Below the pieces are notes generated by a model, which worked only from the letters and a program-made list of their open reading frames with translations, searched no databases and had not been told where the DNA came from. Below, piece after piece: positions 20,088-27,855 of a stretch of DNA of 64,000 bases. The DNA is taken from NCBI GenBank assembly GCA_963792705.1, contig CAWBXD010000013.1:751928-815927 (forward strand), given 5' to 3'. The DNA is from JBBQVS01 sp963792705. Its GTDB lineage: Bacteria; Chloroflexota; Ktedonobacteria; Ktedonobacterales; Ktedonobacteraceae. A program made the translations under genes and the position numbers. Positions within the stretch are counted from its first letter, which is position 1. Every line of letters starts with the position of its first letter.

Positions 20088-20137
20088 GCATCGAATATTC
20101 CCATTATTGACCTTGAGAGACTGAAAGTAACGACAGA

Positions 20138-20163
20138 CGGGGAGACCCTTGCGGTCTCCCTGT
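20138..20163. terminator. Hairpin between convergent genes
   Basis: GGGAGACC pairs with GGTCTCCC around a 5-nt loop. It is placed between the ends of the DinB gene and the leftward hypothetical gene. There is no T-run, so it is a possible bidirectional terminator. Confidence 0.5.
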
Positions 20164-20178
20164 AATGCAGGTATACCC

Positions 20179-20637
20179 CTACCGAAAGTCTATTTCCTCC
20201 ACGTTGGTCCCATCGACGCCGATGCCCTGAGCAAGCAGGTCTTCTACGTCGCGTTCCTCTAAGAATAACAGACCTACCGTAAAGTCTTCAACCCTCAGCA
20301 AGACCTCATTTCCCTTCAAGAACTGAAAACTCCACAAATCGGGTTTCCTCCCCTGAAAAGCGGGTGCCATAAAGGTCTGGAAGAGTTCTCGCGCAACCCC
20401 GTTCAATTCGCCTTTCACTTCGATGCTGTTTTCCATCCCCTCATAGGCAGAGATCGTTAGTGAGGGCTGATTCAGAAACTCGCGTTTTCCTGCATTTAAG
20501 AATGTATCGGCGTCGGAGGCATCCCTGTTTCCCTGGAAGATAATCCGAAAGGTATCCGATTTTTCCATGAGAGAATGAAAACAGGTTTCCCACTCTTTGA
20601 AACCCGAAATGCTATGGACCAAGAACGTTCTTTTCAT
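20179..20637 (-). CDS. Hypothetical protein, 152 aa
   Basis: I do not recognise a family. The ATG at 20637 follows GAGGGAGAG and starts MKRTFLVHSISGFKEWETC. The protein alternates strands and helices, with an internal EVKGELNGVARELFQTFMAP segment and an acidic C-terminus (EERDVEDLLAQGIGVDG). No signal or membrane segment is seen. It lies just downstream of a PPOX gene on the same strand (59-nt gap) and may be co-transcribed with it. Confidence 0.65.
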   Translation of the reverse strand: MKRTFLVHSISGFKEWETCFHSLMEKSDTFRIIFQGNRDASDADTFLNAGKREFLNQPSLTISAYEGMENSIEVKGELNGVARELFQTFMAPAFQGRKPDLWSFQFLKGNEVLLRVEDFTVGLLFLEERDVEDLLAQGIGVDGTNVEEIDFR

Positions 20638-20696
20638 GCTGTCTCTCCCTCTTTTTTGTCCCATCTCTCTTATGAGCCAGACCACACCTCTCTCGG

Positions 20697-21113
20697 CTAG
20701 GCGTTCGGTGGTACCGAGGTGATGCGGAGGATCAAACGAGGCTTTTGCCTACGTGCGGCGATCCGCTCGATAAGCATGACGACATGGTATTCCAATCCAT
20801 ATTTCTTCTGCAGCACATGGGTCAGGCGTGTTGTAGTGAGGGCGTCAGTGACGATCTCAGCAATGCCGGGGACGGGTTCGCTCCCGTCAGTGACTTTGCC
20901 CGCTCGGCTGGATGGGCGGATTTCGACCTGTCCGTTGTTGCGTATCCGTTTCACCTTTCCGCTTTCTTCTGGGGTAAGGACGATAAGAGTATCTCCATCG
21001 CGTGCAACCCAAACAGGCGATGATATTCGTTCACCGTTTTTGCGAAACGTCGTGAGAGACACAAATGCTTGGTCTCCAAGTGCGGTGAAGAGTTGCTGTG
21101 GATCAATGTGCAT
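20697..21113 (-). CDS. PPOX-class F420-dependent oxidoreductase
   Basis: A 138-residue split-barrel flavin/F420-binding protein. Family features are ALGDQAFVSLTTFRKNGERISSPVW near the start and GDTLIVLTPEESGKVKRIRNNGQVEI in the middle. It probably uses reduced F420 (or FMN) to reduce an unknown substrate. The ATG at 21113 is spaced 9 nt from GGAGA; two in-frame ATG codons lie further upstream. It may form a loose unit with the NmrA and cupin genes to its right (98-nt gap). Confidence 0.85.
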   Translation of the reverse strand: MHIDPQQLFTALGDQAFVSLTTFRKNGERISSPVWVARDGDTLIVLTPEESGKVKRIRNNGQVEIRPSSRAGKVTDGSEPVPGIAEIVTDALTTTRLTHVLQKKYGLEYHVVMLIERIAARRQKPRLILRITSVPPNA

Positions 21114-21211
21114 GGTCGTCATTCTCCATTCTCTGCTCAACTGGCTTTGACGTATGCATGAGCACCGTCAGGCTCCTGGTACATATTTACGTGGTTGGCA
21201 GAGCGTTATGC

Positions 21212-22072
21212 TCACCAACCGGTCTTGCGTAACCATGTTTCCATGTTCAGTAACGACGGATCGAGTGCGCGTAGAGCGGGAAGAACTGCCTGATACCCCT
21301 CCTTATTGAACCACTCCATCATCAGTGCATTCTCTGGACTCGTCTTGATCACCTGCTCCATTGGCTGTTCAGCAAACACGATGGATCGCTTCATCACCCG
21401 ACTGAAGGTTTCGGCGAGTTCCAGCATACTGAGTTCATCCCCTGCGATTTCGAGTGCCTTGCCCACAAAGCTGGTGGGCTGCTCAAAGGCAAGTGCGGCA
21501 AAGCTTCCGATATTTTCTGTCGCAATCATTTGCAGACGCGTCTGCGGGTGCAAAGGCAACAGAAGCGTATTGTGTTGCTTGATAGACGCACCAAAGTAGC
21601 TGGCGAAGTTGTCCATGAAGAAGACTGGACGCAGGATTGTTGCGGGCAAGCCAAGCATTCGGATATGCTTTTCTATTTGCCATTTACTTTCAAAGTGCGG
21701 AATTCCACTCTCTCGCTCCGCGCCTCCTACCGAACTATAGACGAAATGCTGAACCTGCGCTTTCTGGGCGGCATCTGCCAGGAATTTGCCCTGGACGATC
21801 TCGGCTCCTACGCTCTCAGCAGGGGTCTGAACGCTGAAGACTCCATAGACTCCCTTGAGTGCTTCTTCTAACGATGCTGGCGTGAGAAGGTCACCTTGTC
21901 TCAGTTCAATGTTGTTGTTTGCCAGATGTTTGGCTGCGGGTTTCTCCAGATCACGGACCAGTGCGCGTACCTTCCAGCCATTTGCACTCAGACTGCGCAC
22001 AACGGCGCCGCCCTGTTGGCCCGTTGCACCTGTCACCAAAATCGTTTTGTTCTGCTGTGTCTCTTTCTGCAT
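21212..22072 (-). CDS. NmrA-family NAD(P)-binding protein
   Basis: A 286-residue atypical short-chain dehydrogenase. It starts ILVTGATGQQGGAVVRSL (Rossmann motif GxxGxxG) and continues with VYSSVGGAERESGIPHFESK and LRPVFFMDNFASYF, hallmarks of NmrA/HSCARG-like proteins. These sense the NAD(P) redox state or act as reductases. GGAGG precedes the ATG by 6 nt. It lies 33 nt after the cupin gene on the same strand, so the two very likely form an operon divergent from the TetR gene. Confidence 0.88.
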   Translation of the reverse strand: MQKETQQNKTILVTGATGQQGGAVVRSLSANGWKVRALVRDLEKPAAKHLANNNIELRQGDLLTPASLEEALKGVYGVFSVQTPAESVGAEIVQGKFLADAAQKAQVQHFVYSSVGGAERESGIPHFESKWQIEKHIRMLGLPATILRPVFFMDNFASYFGASIKQHNTLLLPLHPQTRLQMIATENIGSFAALAFEQPTSFVGKALEIAGDELSMLELAETFSRVMKRSIVFAEQPMEQVIKTSPENALMMEWFNKEGYQAVLPALRALDPSLLNMETWLRKTGW

Positions 22073-22105
22073 TGTTTTCCTCCAATGGTAAGCACTTTTT
22101 TGCTG

Positions 22106-22618
22106 TTAACGAGGTTGCCGAAGTACGTCAGGCTCATCTACGACGTGCATTCCATACTGCTGAAACAAACTCATCACCTTATTAGAGTCAAGGGAAGGCC
22201 CTTTATAGTCCTGCGGTGGAATCGTGCGCGTTGGAGCAGGTTCAGCCATCCCTAGTATGATCCTCTCAAAACCTGCAGGAGCGTAGAAGTTGAGAATATG
22301 AGCGGTCTCACTGTCAACGCGAAAACTGTGGACAGTTCCTTTCGGAATAGAGACAAAGCCTCCGGTCGTTGCGTGCAGTTGCTGTCCATCCGCCCGATAG
22401 GTAATAGTTCCCTCGATGAGGTAGAACGCTTCATCCTGGTCATGGTAGTGAGGGCCTGGCCCTGAGTCCTTTGGACACCACTGTTCCATCAAGGAATAAC
22501 TTTCTGCGGTCTGATCGCCTGTCGCCAGGATGACCCATAGGATGCCAACGTTCCAGTAGGCAGGAGCAGTGGTGTTTTGAGCCACATAGGGATGGACACC
22601 GCTTGGAAACTGAGTCAT
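22106..22618 (-). CDS. Cupin-domain protein
   Basis: A 170-residue single-cupin protein with motif 1 GPGPHYHDQDEAFYLIEG (His, His and Glu ligands), a motif 2-like GTVHSFR and a quercetinase-like C-terminus. It probably binds a metal and acts on an aromatic or small phenolic compound; the substrate is unknown. The ATG at 22618 follows GGAGAAAAC. It is the first gene after the divergent TetR operator and is likely repressed by it. Confidence 0.82.
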   Translation of the reverse strand: MTQFPSGVHPYVAQNTTAPAYWNVGILWVILATGDQTAESYSLMEQWCPKDSGPGPHYHDQDEAFYLIEGTITYRADGQQLHATTGGFVSIPKGTVHSFRVDSETAHILNFYAPAGFERIILGMAEPAPTRTIPPQDYKGPSLDSNKVMSLFQQYGMHVVDEPDVLRQPR

Positions 22619-22688
22619 TGTTTTCTCCTTTGCAGAGGTACACAAGAATTCATCTTGACAGAATGTCATCACTGCGATACAGTGGTCA

Positions 22689-22707
22689 ATACGATACGGT
22701 ATCGTAT
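22689..22707. promoter_or_regulatory. TetR-type operator, perfect palindrome
   Basis: ATACGATAC-G-GTATCGTAT is a perfect 9-1-9 inverted repeat midway between the divergent cupin (start 22618) and TetR (start 22748) genes. This is the classic place for an autoregulated TetR operator. A related half-site (GCGATACAG) lies just to the left. Confidence 0.8.
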
Positions 22708-22747
22708 CCAGTATACTCTATAAAAACGAAACTGTCTAGTATCTAAA

Positions 22748-23347
22748 ATGGTGAGCGAAATTATGAGTTCAACTTCACGCGCCCCTGGCCGCCCTTTTGA
22801 TGCGGATGTTCAAGCCAATTTGCTTCGTGCCACCCAGGACCTCCTGATCGAGGAAGGCTTCGAGCGCTTGACCGTGGATGCGGTCGCAAAACGGTGTACC
22901 GCAAGCAAGGCGACAATCTATCGACGCTGGCCGAGCAAAGTAGCACTTGTCGTTGCCGCAGCTTCAGCACTCTTCCCAGTACCCGAAGTGCCAGATACGG
23001 GAGACCTGCGAGAGGATCTCTTAGCAAGCGCACGTGCCTACATGAACGAAGATGGTCGTAGTCAGGCCGTACTCGCAAGTCTTCTCACTGCAGCACGACA
23101 CGATTCGGTGCTGCGAACTGCAGCGCGAGACGCGCTCGGTTCTCCTTTCAGTAAGTTGTTTGAACACGTTCTCACTCGTGCCGTCTCCCATGGTCTAGTC
23201 GAGAAAGGCATCGACATCGACATCATCAGTGAAGTCTTCCCAGCAATTGCATTTCATTATGCAGCAGCACTCGGACTCCCCATCGATGAGAGTCTCGTCC
23301 TTCGTGTCATCGATGGAATTCTGCTCCCTGCACTGCATGTGTCGTGA
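22748..23347 (+). CDS. TetR-family transcriptional repressor
   Basis: A 199-residue regulator. Residues about 15-60 hold the TetR HTH (LIEEGFERLTVDAVAKRC, ATIYRRWPSKVALV). The rest is a helical ligand-binding domain like the TetR_C_11 type. It probably represses itself and the cupin-NmrA genes through the palindrome at 22689-22707, and is released by an unknown ligand. The start may be ATG 22748 or 22763; neither has a strong ribosome site. Confidence 0.9.
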   Translation: MVSEIMSSTSRAPGRPFDADVQANLLRATQDLLIEEGFERLTVDAVAKRCTASKATIYRRWPSKVALVVAAASALFPVPEVPDTGDLREDLLASARAYMNEDGRSQAVLASLLTAARHDSVLRTAARDALGSPFSKLFEHVLTRAVSHGLVEKGIDIDIISEVFPAIAFHYAAALGLPIDESLVLRVIDGILLPALHVS

Positions 23348-23403
23348 GAGGAACAAGATTGGAAGTAAAGAATGCGTTCTCGTTGTCTAAAAAGACAAAG
23401 CTC

Positions 23404-23951
23404 CTACGTATGCATATACACCACATCGTCCTCATACCGCGCCGTGTCCCAATCCACCACATCGGCCAATGCCTGCCGAAACGCCTCTAACTCGCGTTCT
23501 CGCTCGGCCTCATTGGGCATCACGCTACTCCGCCAGATCAGCACAATCTCTATATGCTGTGGGTCCTTCGCTTTACCCGCCACATAGCGTATCACCGTGC
23601 CTGGAAACAGCAATTGGTCGCTCTGTCGAATCGCCTCAAATTGCTCGAACAGCTTCTCCTGTTGCCCTGCCCTCACATGCACCTTGATAGAGGTTCGCAA
23701 CAATGTATTATCCGGAGGGAGAGATGCGCCACTTAGGAGTAGTTGTACGTGGACGCCCTGAAATATTTGGCTTGAAGTTTTTCGACTGCCTCTAGAGGAA
23801 TCAAAATGACATGAGACGCCCATACTGACGGAAGACGACCTTCATCAACATACTCATAAACACGTTTATCTGAAATACCAAGTATCATAGCGGCTTCCTT
23901 TATGGAAACATATCCTGGAAGATGATGGGCCTATCTGATGTCCTCGTTCAT
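23404..23951 (-). pseudogene. HTH (excisionase-like) plus ABM-type domain protein, broken
   Basis: Read on the minus strand, an ATG at 23951 starts MNEDIR and meets an in-frame TAG at 23931-23933. The frame then continues with a MerR/excisionase-like HTH (YVSIKEAAMILGISDKRVYEYV) to a stop near 23738. The next frame carries a dimeric alpha-beta barrel (ABM)-like C-terminus (LLRTSIKVHVRAGQQEKLFEQF, AEREREL, WDTARYEDDVVYMHT). One nonsense change and one frameshift separate it from a continuous HTH-ABM fusion. It looks decayed. Confidence 0.7.
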
Positions 23952-24095
23952 GCCAATAGACTATAGTATCAGCATATGCATTTTCAACCACTATCTACAC
24001 AGTATACCCCTTTATTACTCCTTGCAAATTATGTTATACTCTCTTCATCGGCAGAAAACTTGCTATACAGGAGTCGAAGGAATGAAGTACAATAT

Positions 24096-24367
24096 ATGAG
24101 TGAAGAGACGATGACGGTGACAGAGTTACGCAGCGTGTTGGGCAGCGATGAAGAGATGGGCTATGATGTCCCCTTTACCGCGTTCACCTGGGCACAATGG
24201 CTTGCATTACAGGCACGTATGCTGCCTGTTTCGCACGCTATCAACGCGCCATTGACCGCAGACAGCCACAACTCGCGCTGCTGATTATGTTGGAGATGCA
24301 CGAGATCACGGCGGAGATGCACAAAGAGGCATGCGCCTGGATTGGCATACAAGAACGGGAAATGTAG
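24096..24367 (+). pseudogene. Small protein ahead of the PLD-helicase, frameshifted
   Basis: The first frame starts MSEETMTVTELRSVLGSD and reads to WAQWLALQ. A one-base loss near 24213-24216 then shifts the natural continuation (TYAACFARYQRAIDRRQPQL, LIMLEMHEITAEMHKEACAW) to another frame, ending in TAG at 24367. Repaired, it would be about 90 residues and mostly helical. It ends 8 nt before the helicase start, so it probably belongs to the same operon. No family is recognised. Confidence 0.6.
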
Positions 24368-24375
24368 GGACAGAT

Positions 24376-27300
24376 ATGAATATTCCCTTTGTGATCGACA
24401 ATCAACAACACACGATGAGCGAGGTCCTCAATCTCCTATTAGCCCAACACGCGGGTCATTCGCTCGACATCGCCACCGCCTATTTCAATGTCGGCGGCTG
24501 GCAACTGTTGCACGAAAAGCTCGGCGCGATGGGCAGTTTTCGCCTCTTATTGGGTGATGAGCCAGAGGTGGGCAGCGATCTCGGCCTGCGTGAGGTTGGC
24601 GCACATCCCATCAAGGGACTCATTCGAGACCTCGCCAATGCTGGCTACACAGAACAAACTCTGCGTCTTGTCGAGGACCTGACCGAGTTCTTGCGCCAGG
24701 AACAGGTGCAGGTGCGCTTATACACACAAGGCTTTCTGCATGCCAAAACGTATCTCTTCTATAGCGGTGGTGGCTTTGACCGTTTCCAGCCCGTTGCCGC
24801 CATCGTTGGCTCCTCCAATTTCACACGCGCGGGTCTGCTCTCCAACAAAGAACTCAACCTCGTGCATCGCGCCACGCTTGCCGCAGACGAGGTGGGGCCA
24901 GAACGCGTCAAGGGCATCCTCGAAAAGCCCGAACGTGTGCAGCTTGGCACAATTGCCGATACGGACCGCGCCCTTGCCGCCAACGTCCCCGGCGTCCTCG
25001 CTATTTCTGCCTTGACCAACTGGTATGAGCAACAATGGGAACGCGCACGCGATTTCAAAGACGATCTGATCGACCTGCTCGACGCCTCCAAATTTGGGCG
25101 CAAAGCCTACACGCCTCATCAGGTCTACCTCAAAGCCCTCTACGACTATTTCCGTGACGACCTCGACGACGAAGACCTGAACGTCGGGCGTTCGGTGGTC
25201 GAACTCAGCGAATTTCAGGATGATGCGGTCAAGAAGGCGCGGCGTCTGCTCTCGCGCTACGATGGCGTGATGATTGCCGATAGCGTCGGCCTCGGCAAAA
25301 CATGGATTGGCAAAAAGCTGCTAGAGGACTATGCCTATCACAAACGCTATCATGCTGTCGTCATCTGTCCCGCCGCACTGCAAAAGATGTGGCATGATGA
25401 ACTACGCAGTGCTGGCATTGCCGCGACGATTGTCACGCAAGAGGTGCTAGGACGCGAGGGCTACGATATGCGCGACGTGCAGAGTGCCGACGTGTTCCTG
25501 GTGGATGAAAGCCACAATTTCCGTAACCGTAACACGCAACGCTACGAAAACCTTGAACGCATCCTTGCCGCCAACAAACGCTACGGCAAGCTCAGCGAGA
25601 CGCGTAAGAAACTCATTTTGCTCACGGCAACACCCATCAACAATAGCGTCTTCGACCTCTACAATCAGATCAATCTGATTACAGGTGGCGACCGCAATTA
25701 TTTTACTGCCGCAGGCATAGGCGACCTGCAACGCTATTTTATCGCTGCTCGTCGTGTCAAGGGACCGCCAGAGGCGGGGGTTGCCCTCTTCAACATTCTG
25801 GAGGAGATCGTCATTCGGCGCACACGTCCCTTTATTCGCGAGGCATATCCCAATGCTACGATTCAGGGCAAGCCCATTCACTGGCCCGAACGCACCCTCA
25901 AGACGGTGCGCTACAACCTTGAAACGACCTATAGCGGCATCTACGACAGCATTGTCAGCAATGTCGGCGACCTGACGCTGGCTCCCTATCGCCTGGAACT
26001 GTACAAAAAGCAAGGGGTGCCGCGTGACCAGTTCGAGGAGGGACGCGAAGAAGCTCTCGTCGGCATCTTCAAAAGTCGCTATCTCAAACGCTTCGAGAGC
26101 AGCATCGACGCCTTTCGCATCAGTGTCCGTCGCGCCTTGGAGTTCCTGGAAACCTTTGAAAGCTATGTGCTGGATGGCAAAATTCTCGATAGCACCAGCT
26201 TTCAAAAAGCTATGCGCTTTCTGGCGCGTGAGGACGAAGAAGACGATGCCACCGCCCCTGGTTCACGCTCCGATGAACTGGACGCACACACCGAAGCACG
26301 ACAATTTCTCGACACCCTACCCACGCTCGACAGCACTCTGTACGACCTGAAACGCTTGCATAACGACCTACGCAACGATGTCAACGCATTGCGTACTATC
26401 TGGCATGCTATCGAGTCCATGACGCCCGAGCGCGACACCAAACTTGCCACGCTCAAACATCTGCTTGCCAACGACCTCAAGGGGCAAAAGGTCTTGCTCT
26501 TCACTTCCTATAAAGATACGGCTCGTTACCTGTATCGCCAATTGTGTAGCGAGTCAGTCGAAGCACAGGCATGGCGTACTGCGGCTGGCGATCCCACGAT
26601 ACGCCGTATGGATAGTGGCACTGATACGCGAGAACGTGCGCGGTTAGTTGGCCTGTTCGCGCCTCATGCTAATCACAAAGCCGATCTCGCGGGCAGCGCG
26701 GAAGAAATCGACCTGATGATCTCCACCGACGTGCTGTCCGAGGGACAAAACTTGCAAGATTGCGGCGTCCTCATCAACTACGACCTGCACTGGAATCCGA
26801 CACGTATGGTACAACGCGCCGGACGCATCGACCGCATCGGCACCAGCTTTGCGCACCTCCACATTCTCAACATGTTCCCCGAAGATGGCCTAGAAAAGCT
26901 GCTTGGCCTCGTCGAAAGCCTGTCGCAGAAGATCGCCGACATTGACCGTAACGGTCTGCTTGACGCCAGCATTCTCGGCGAGGTCGTCCACCCCCAAAAC
27001 TTCAACACATTGCGTCGTATTCAAGCCGAAGATGGCACAGTGGTTGAAGAGCAAGAACAGTTCGTGGAACTGGTCAGCAGCGAATTTCTGTTACAAAACC
27101 TGAAAAACTTGCTCAACATGGGGATGCGTGACACCCTTGAGGATCTGCCCGACGGTATTCATAGTGGATTGGCACGGCAAGGAGCCAAAGGCGTGTTCTT
27201 CGCCTTTTCTGCTCAAGAGAAGACTCGTAAAAACGGGGTACTGACAACGACCAGTCAAAACGGTAAACCTCCGAAGAGTCGGCGGCACTACTGGCGGTAT

Positions 27301-27840
27301 ATCGACCTGAGCGAGAACTCACAAGGGGGACGTATAGAAGAGAACCGCTATATTATCACGAACCTGATTCAGTGTCAGCCCGATACGCCGCGTGTCGTCC
27401 CCGTTGATGGCACCGTCGATATCTTTGCACTGCAAGAAAAGGTCATCGAGTCAATTCTACGCTCATCTGTCGAACAGGTCGCTACTGCCGAAGCACCTAG
27501 AATCCTCGATCCTATTCAGCAAACCATTAGTATCACGTTACGTAGTCATATTCACAGTCCAGCCGTGACGCGTAAAGATATTCTCGATGCCCTGCGTCGC
27601 CTGAGCCAGCCCCAACCCGGAGTCTATTTGAAAACGTTACGCAAAGCTTATGACGCCTACTTGCTCAATCCTCAAGTGACGGACCTGTTAGCAGCCGTGC
27701 AACGCTTAGGCGAGACAGAAGGCCAGGAGCATGAACACGAAGATATAATAGACGAAATAAAGACTCTAGGAAATACAAAGAAGGCGCCGTTACAGCGTGA
27801 AGACTTGAAATTGGTGTGTTTTGAATATGTGTGGCGTTAA
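24376..27840 (+). CDS. Phospholipase D-like nuclease / SNF2-type helicase fusion
   Basis: A 1154-residue protein. Residues 1-180 are a PLD-like domain with one HxK motif (FLHAKTYLFY near 121) and SSNFTRAG near 145. Residues about 280-560 form helicase lobe 1, with GLGKT near 306, DESHNF near 377 and LLTATPINNS near 417. Lobe 2 carries VLLFTSYKDTARYLYRQL, STDVLSEGQNLQ and the motif VI QRAGRIDRIG near 813. Such PLD-helicases occur in restriction-like defence systems and would translocate on and cut foreign DNA. The methylase at 13894 is a likely partner although 5 kb away. The ATG at 24376 follows AGGGA and is preferred over the ATG at 24331. The next gene, a SARP, starts 15 nt after its stop. 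Confidence 0.88.
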   Translation: MNIPFVIDNQQHTMSEVLNLLLAQHAGHSLDIATAYFNVGGWQLLHEKLGAMGSFRLLLGDEPEVGSDLGLREVGAHPIKGLIRDLANAGYTEQTLRLVEDLTEFLRQEQVQVRLYTQGFLHAKTYLFYSGGGFDRFQPVAAIVGSSNFTRAGLLSNKELNLVHRATLAADEVGPERVKGILEKPERVQLGTIADTDRALAANVPGVLAISALTNWYEQQWERARDFKDDLIDLLDASKFGRKAYTPHQVYLKALYDYFRDDLDDEDLNVGRSVVELSEFQDDAVKKARRLLSRYDGVMIADSVGLGKTWIGKKLLEDYAYHKRYHAVVICPAALQKMWHDELRSAGIAATIVTQEVLGREGYDMRDVQSADVFLVDESHNFRNRNTQRYENLERILAANKRYGKLSETRKKLILLTATPINNSVFDLYNQINLITGGDRNYFTAAGIGDLQRYFIAARRVKGPPEAGVALFNILEEIVIRRTRPFIREAYPNATIQGKPIHWPERTLKTVRYNLETTYSGIYDSIVSNVGDLTLAPYRLELYKKQGVPRDQFEEGREEALVGIFKSRYLKRFESSIDAFRISVRRALEFLETFESYVLDGKILDSTSFQKAMRFLAREDEEDDATAPGSRSDELDAHTEARQFLDTLPTLDSTLYDLKRLHNDLRNDVNALRTIWHAIESMTPERDTKLATLKHLLANDLKGQKVLLFTSYKDTARYLYRQLCSESVEAQAWRTAAGDPTIRRMDSGTDTRERARLVGLFAPHANHKADLAGSAEEIDLMISTDVLSEGQNLQDCGVLINYDLHWNPTRMVQRAGRIDRIGTSFAHLHILNMFPEDGLEKLLGLVESLSQKIADIDRNGLLDASILGEVVHPQNFNTLRRIQAEDGTVVEEQEQFVELVSSEFLLQNLKNLLNMGMRDTLEDLPDGIHSGLARQGAKGVFFAFSAQEKTRKNGVLTTTSQNGKPPKSRRHYWRYIDLSENSQGGRIEENRYIITNLIQCQPDTPRVVPVDGTVDIFALQEKVIESILRSSVEQVATAEAPRILDPIQQTISITLRSHIHSPAVTRKDILDALRRLSQPQPGVYLKTLRKAYDAYLLNPQVTDLLAAVQRLGETEGQEHEHEDIIDEIKTLGNTKKAPLQREDLKLVCFEYVWR

Positions 27841-27855
27841 GGAAAGGCTGTTCTG

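Noticed and set aside
25447..26205. 252-codon open frame on the minus strand inside the PLD-helicase gene
   Set aside because: Shadow of a strongly conserved plus-strand gene; it has no ribosome site or family match.
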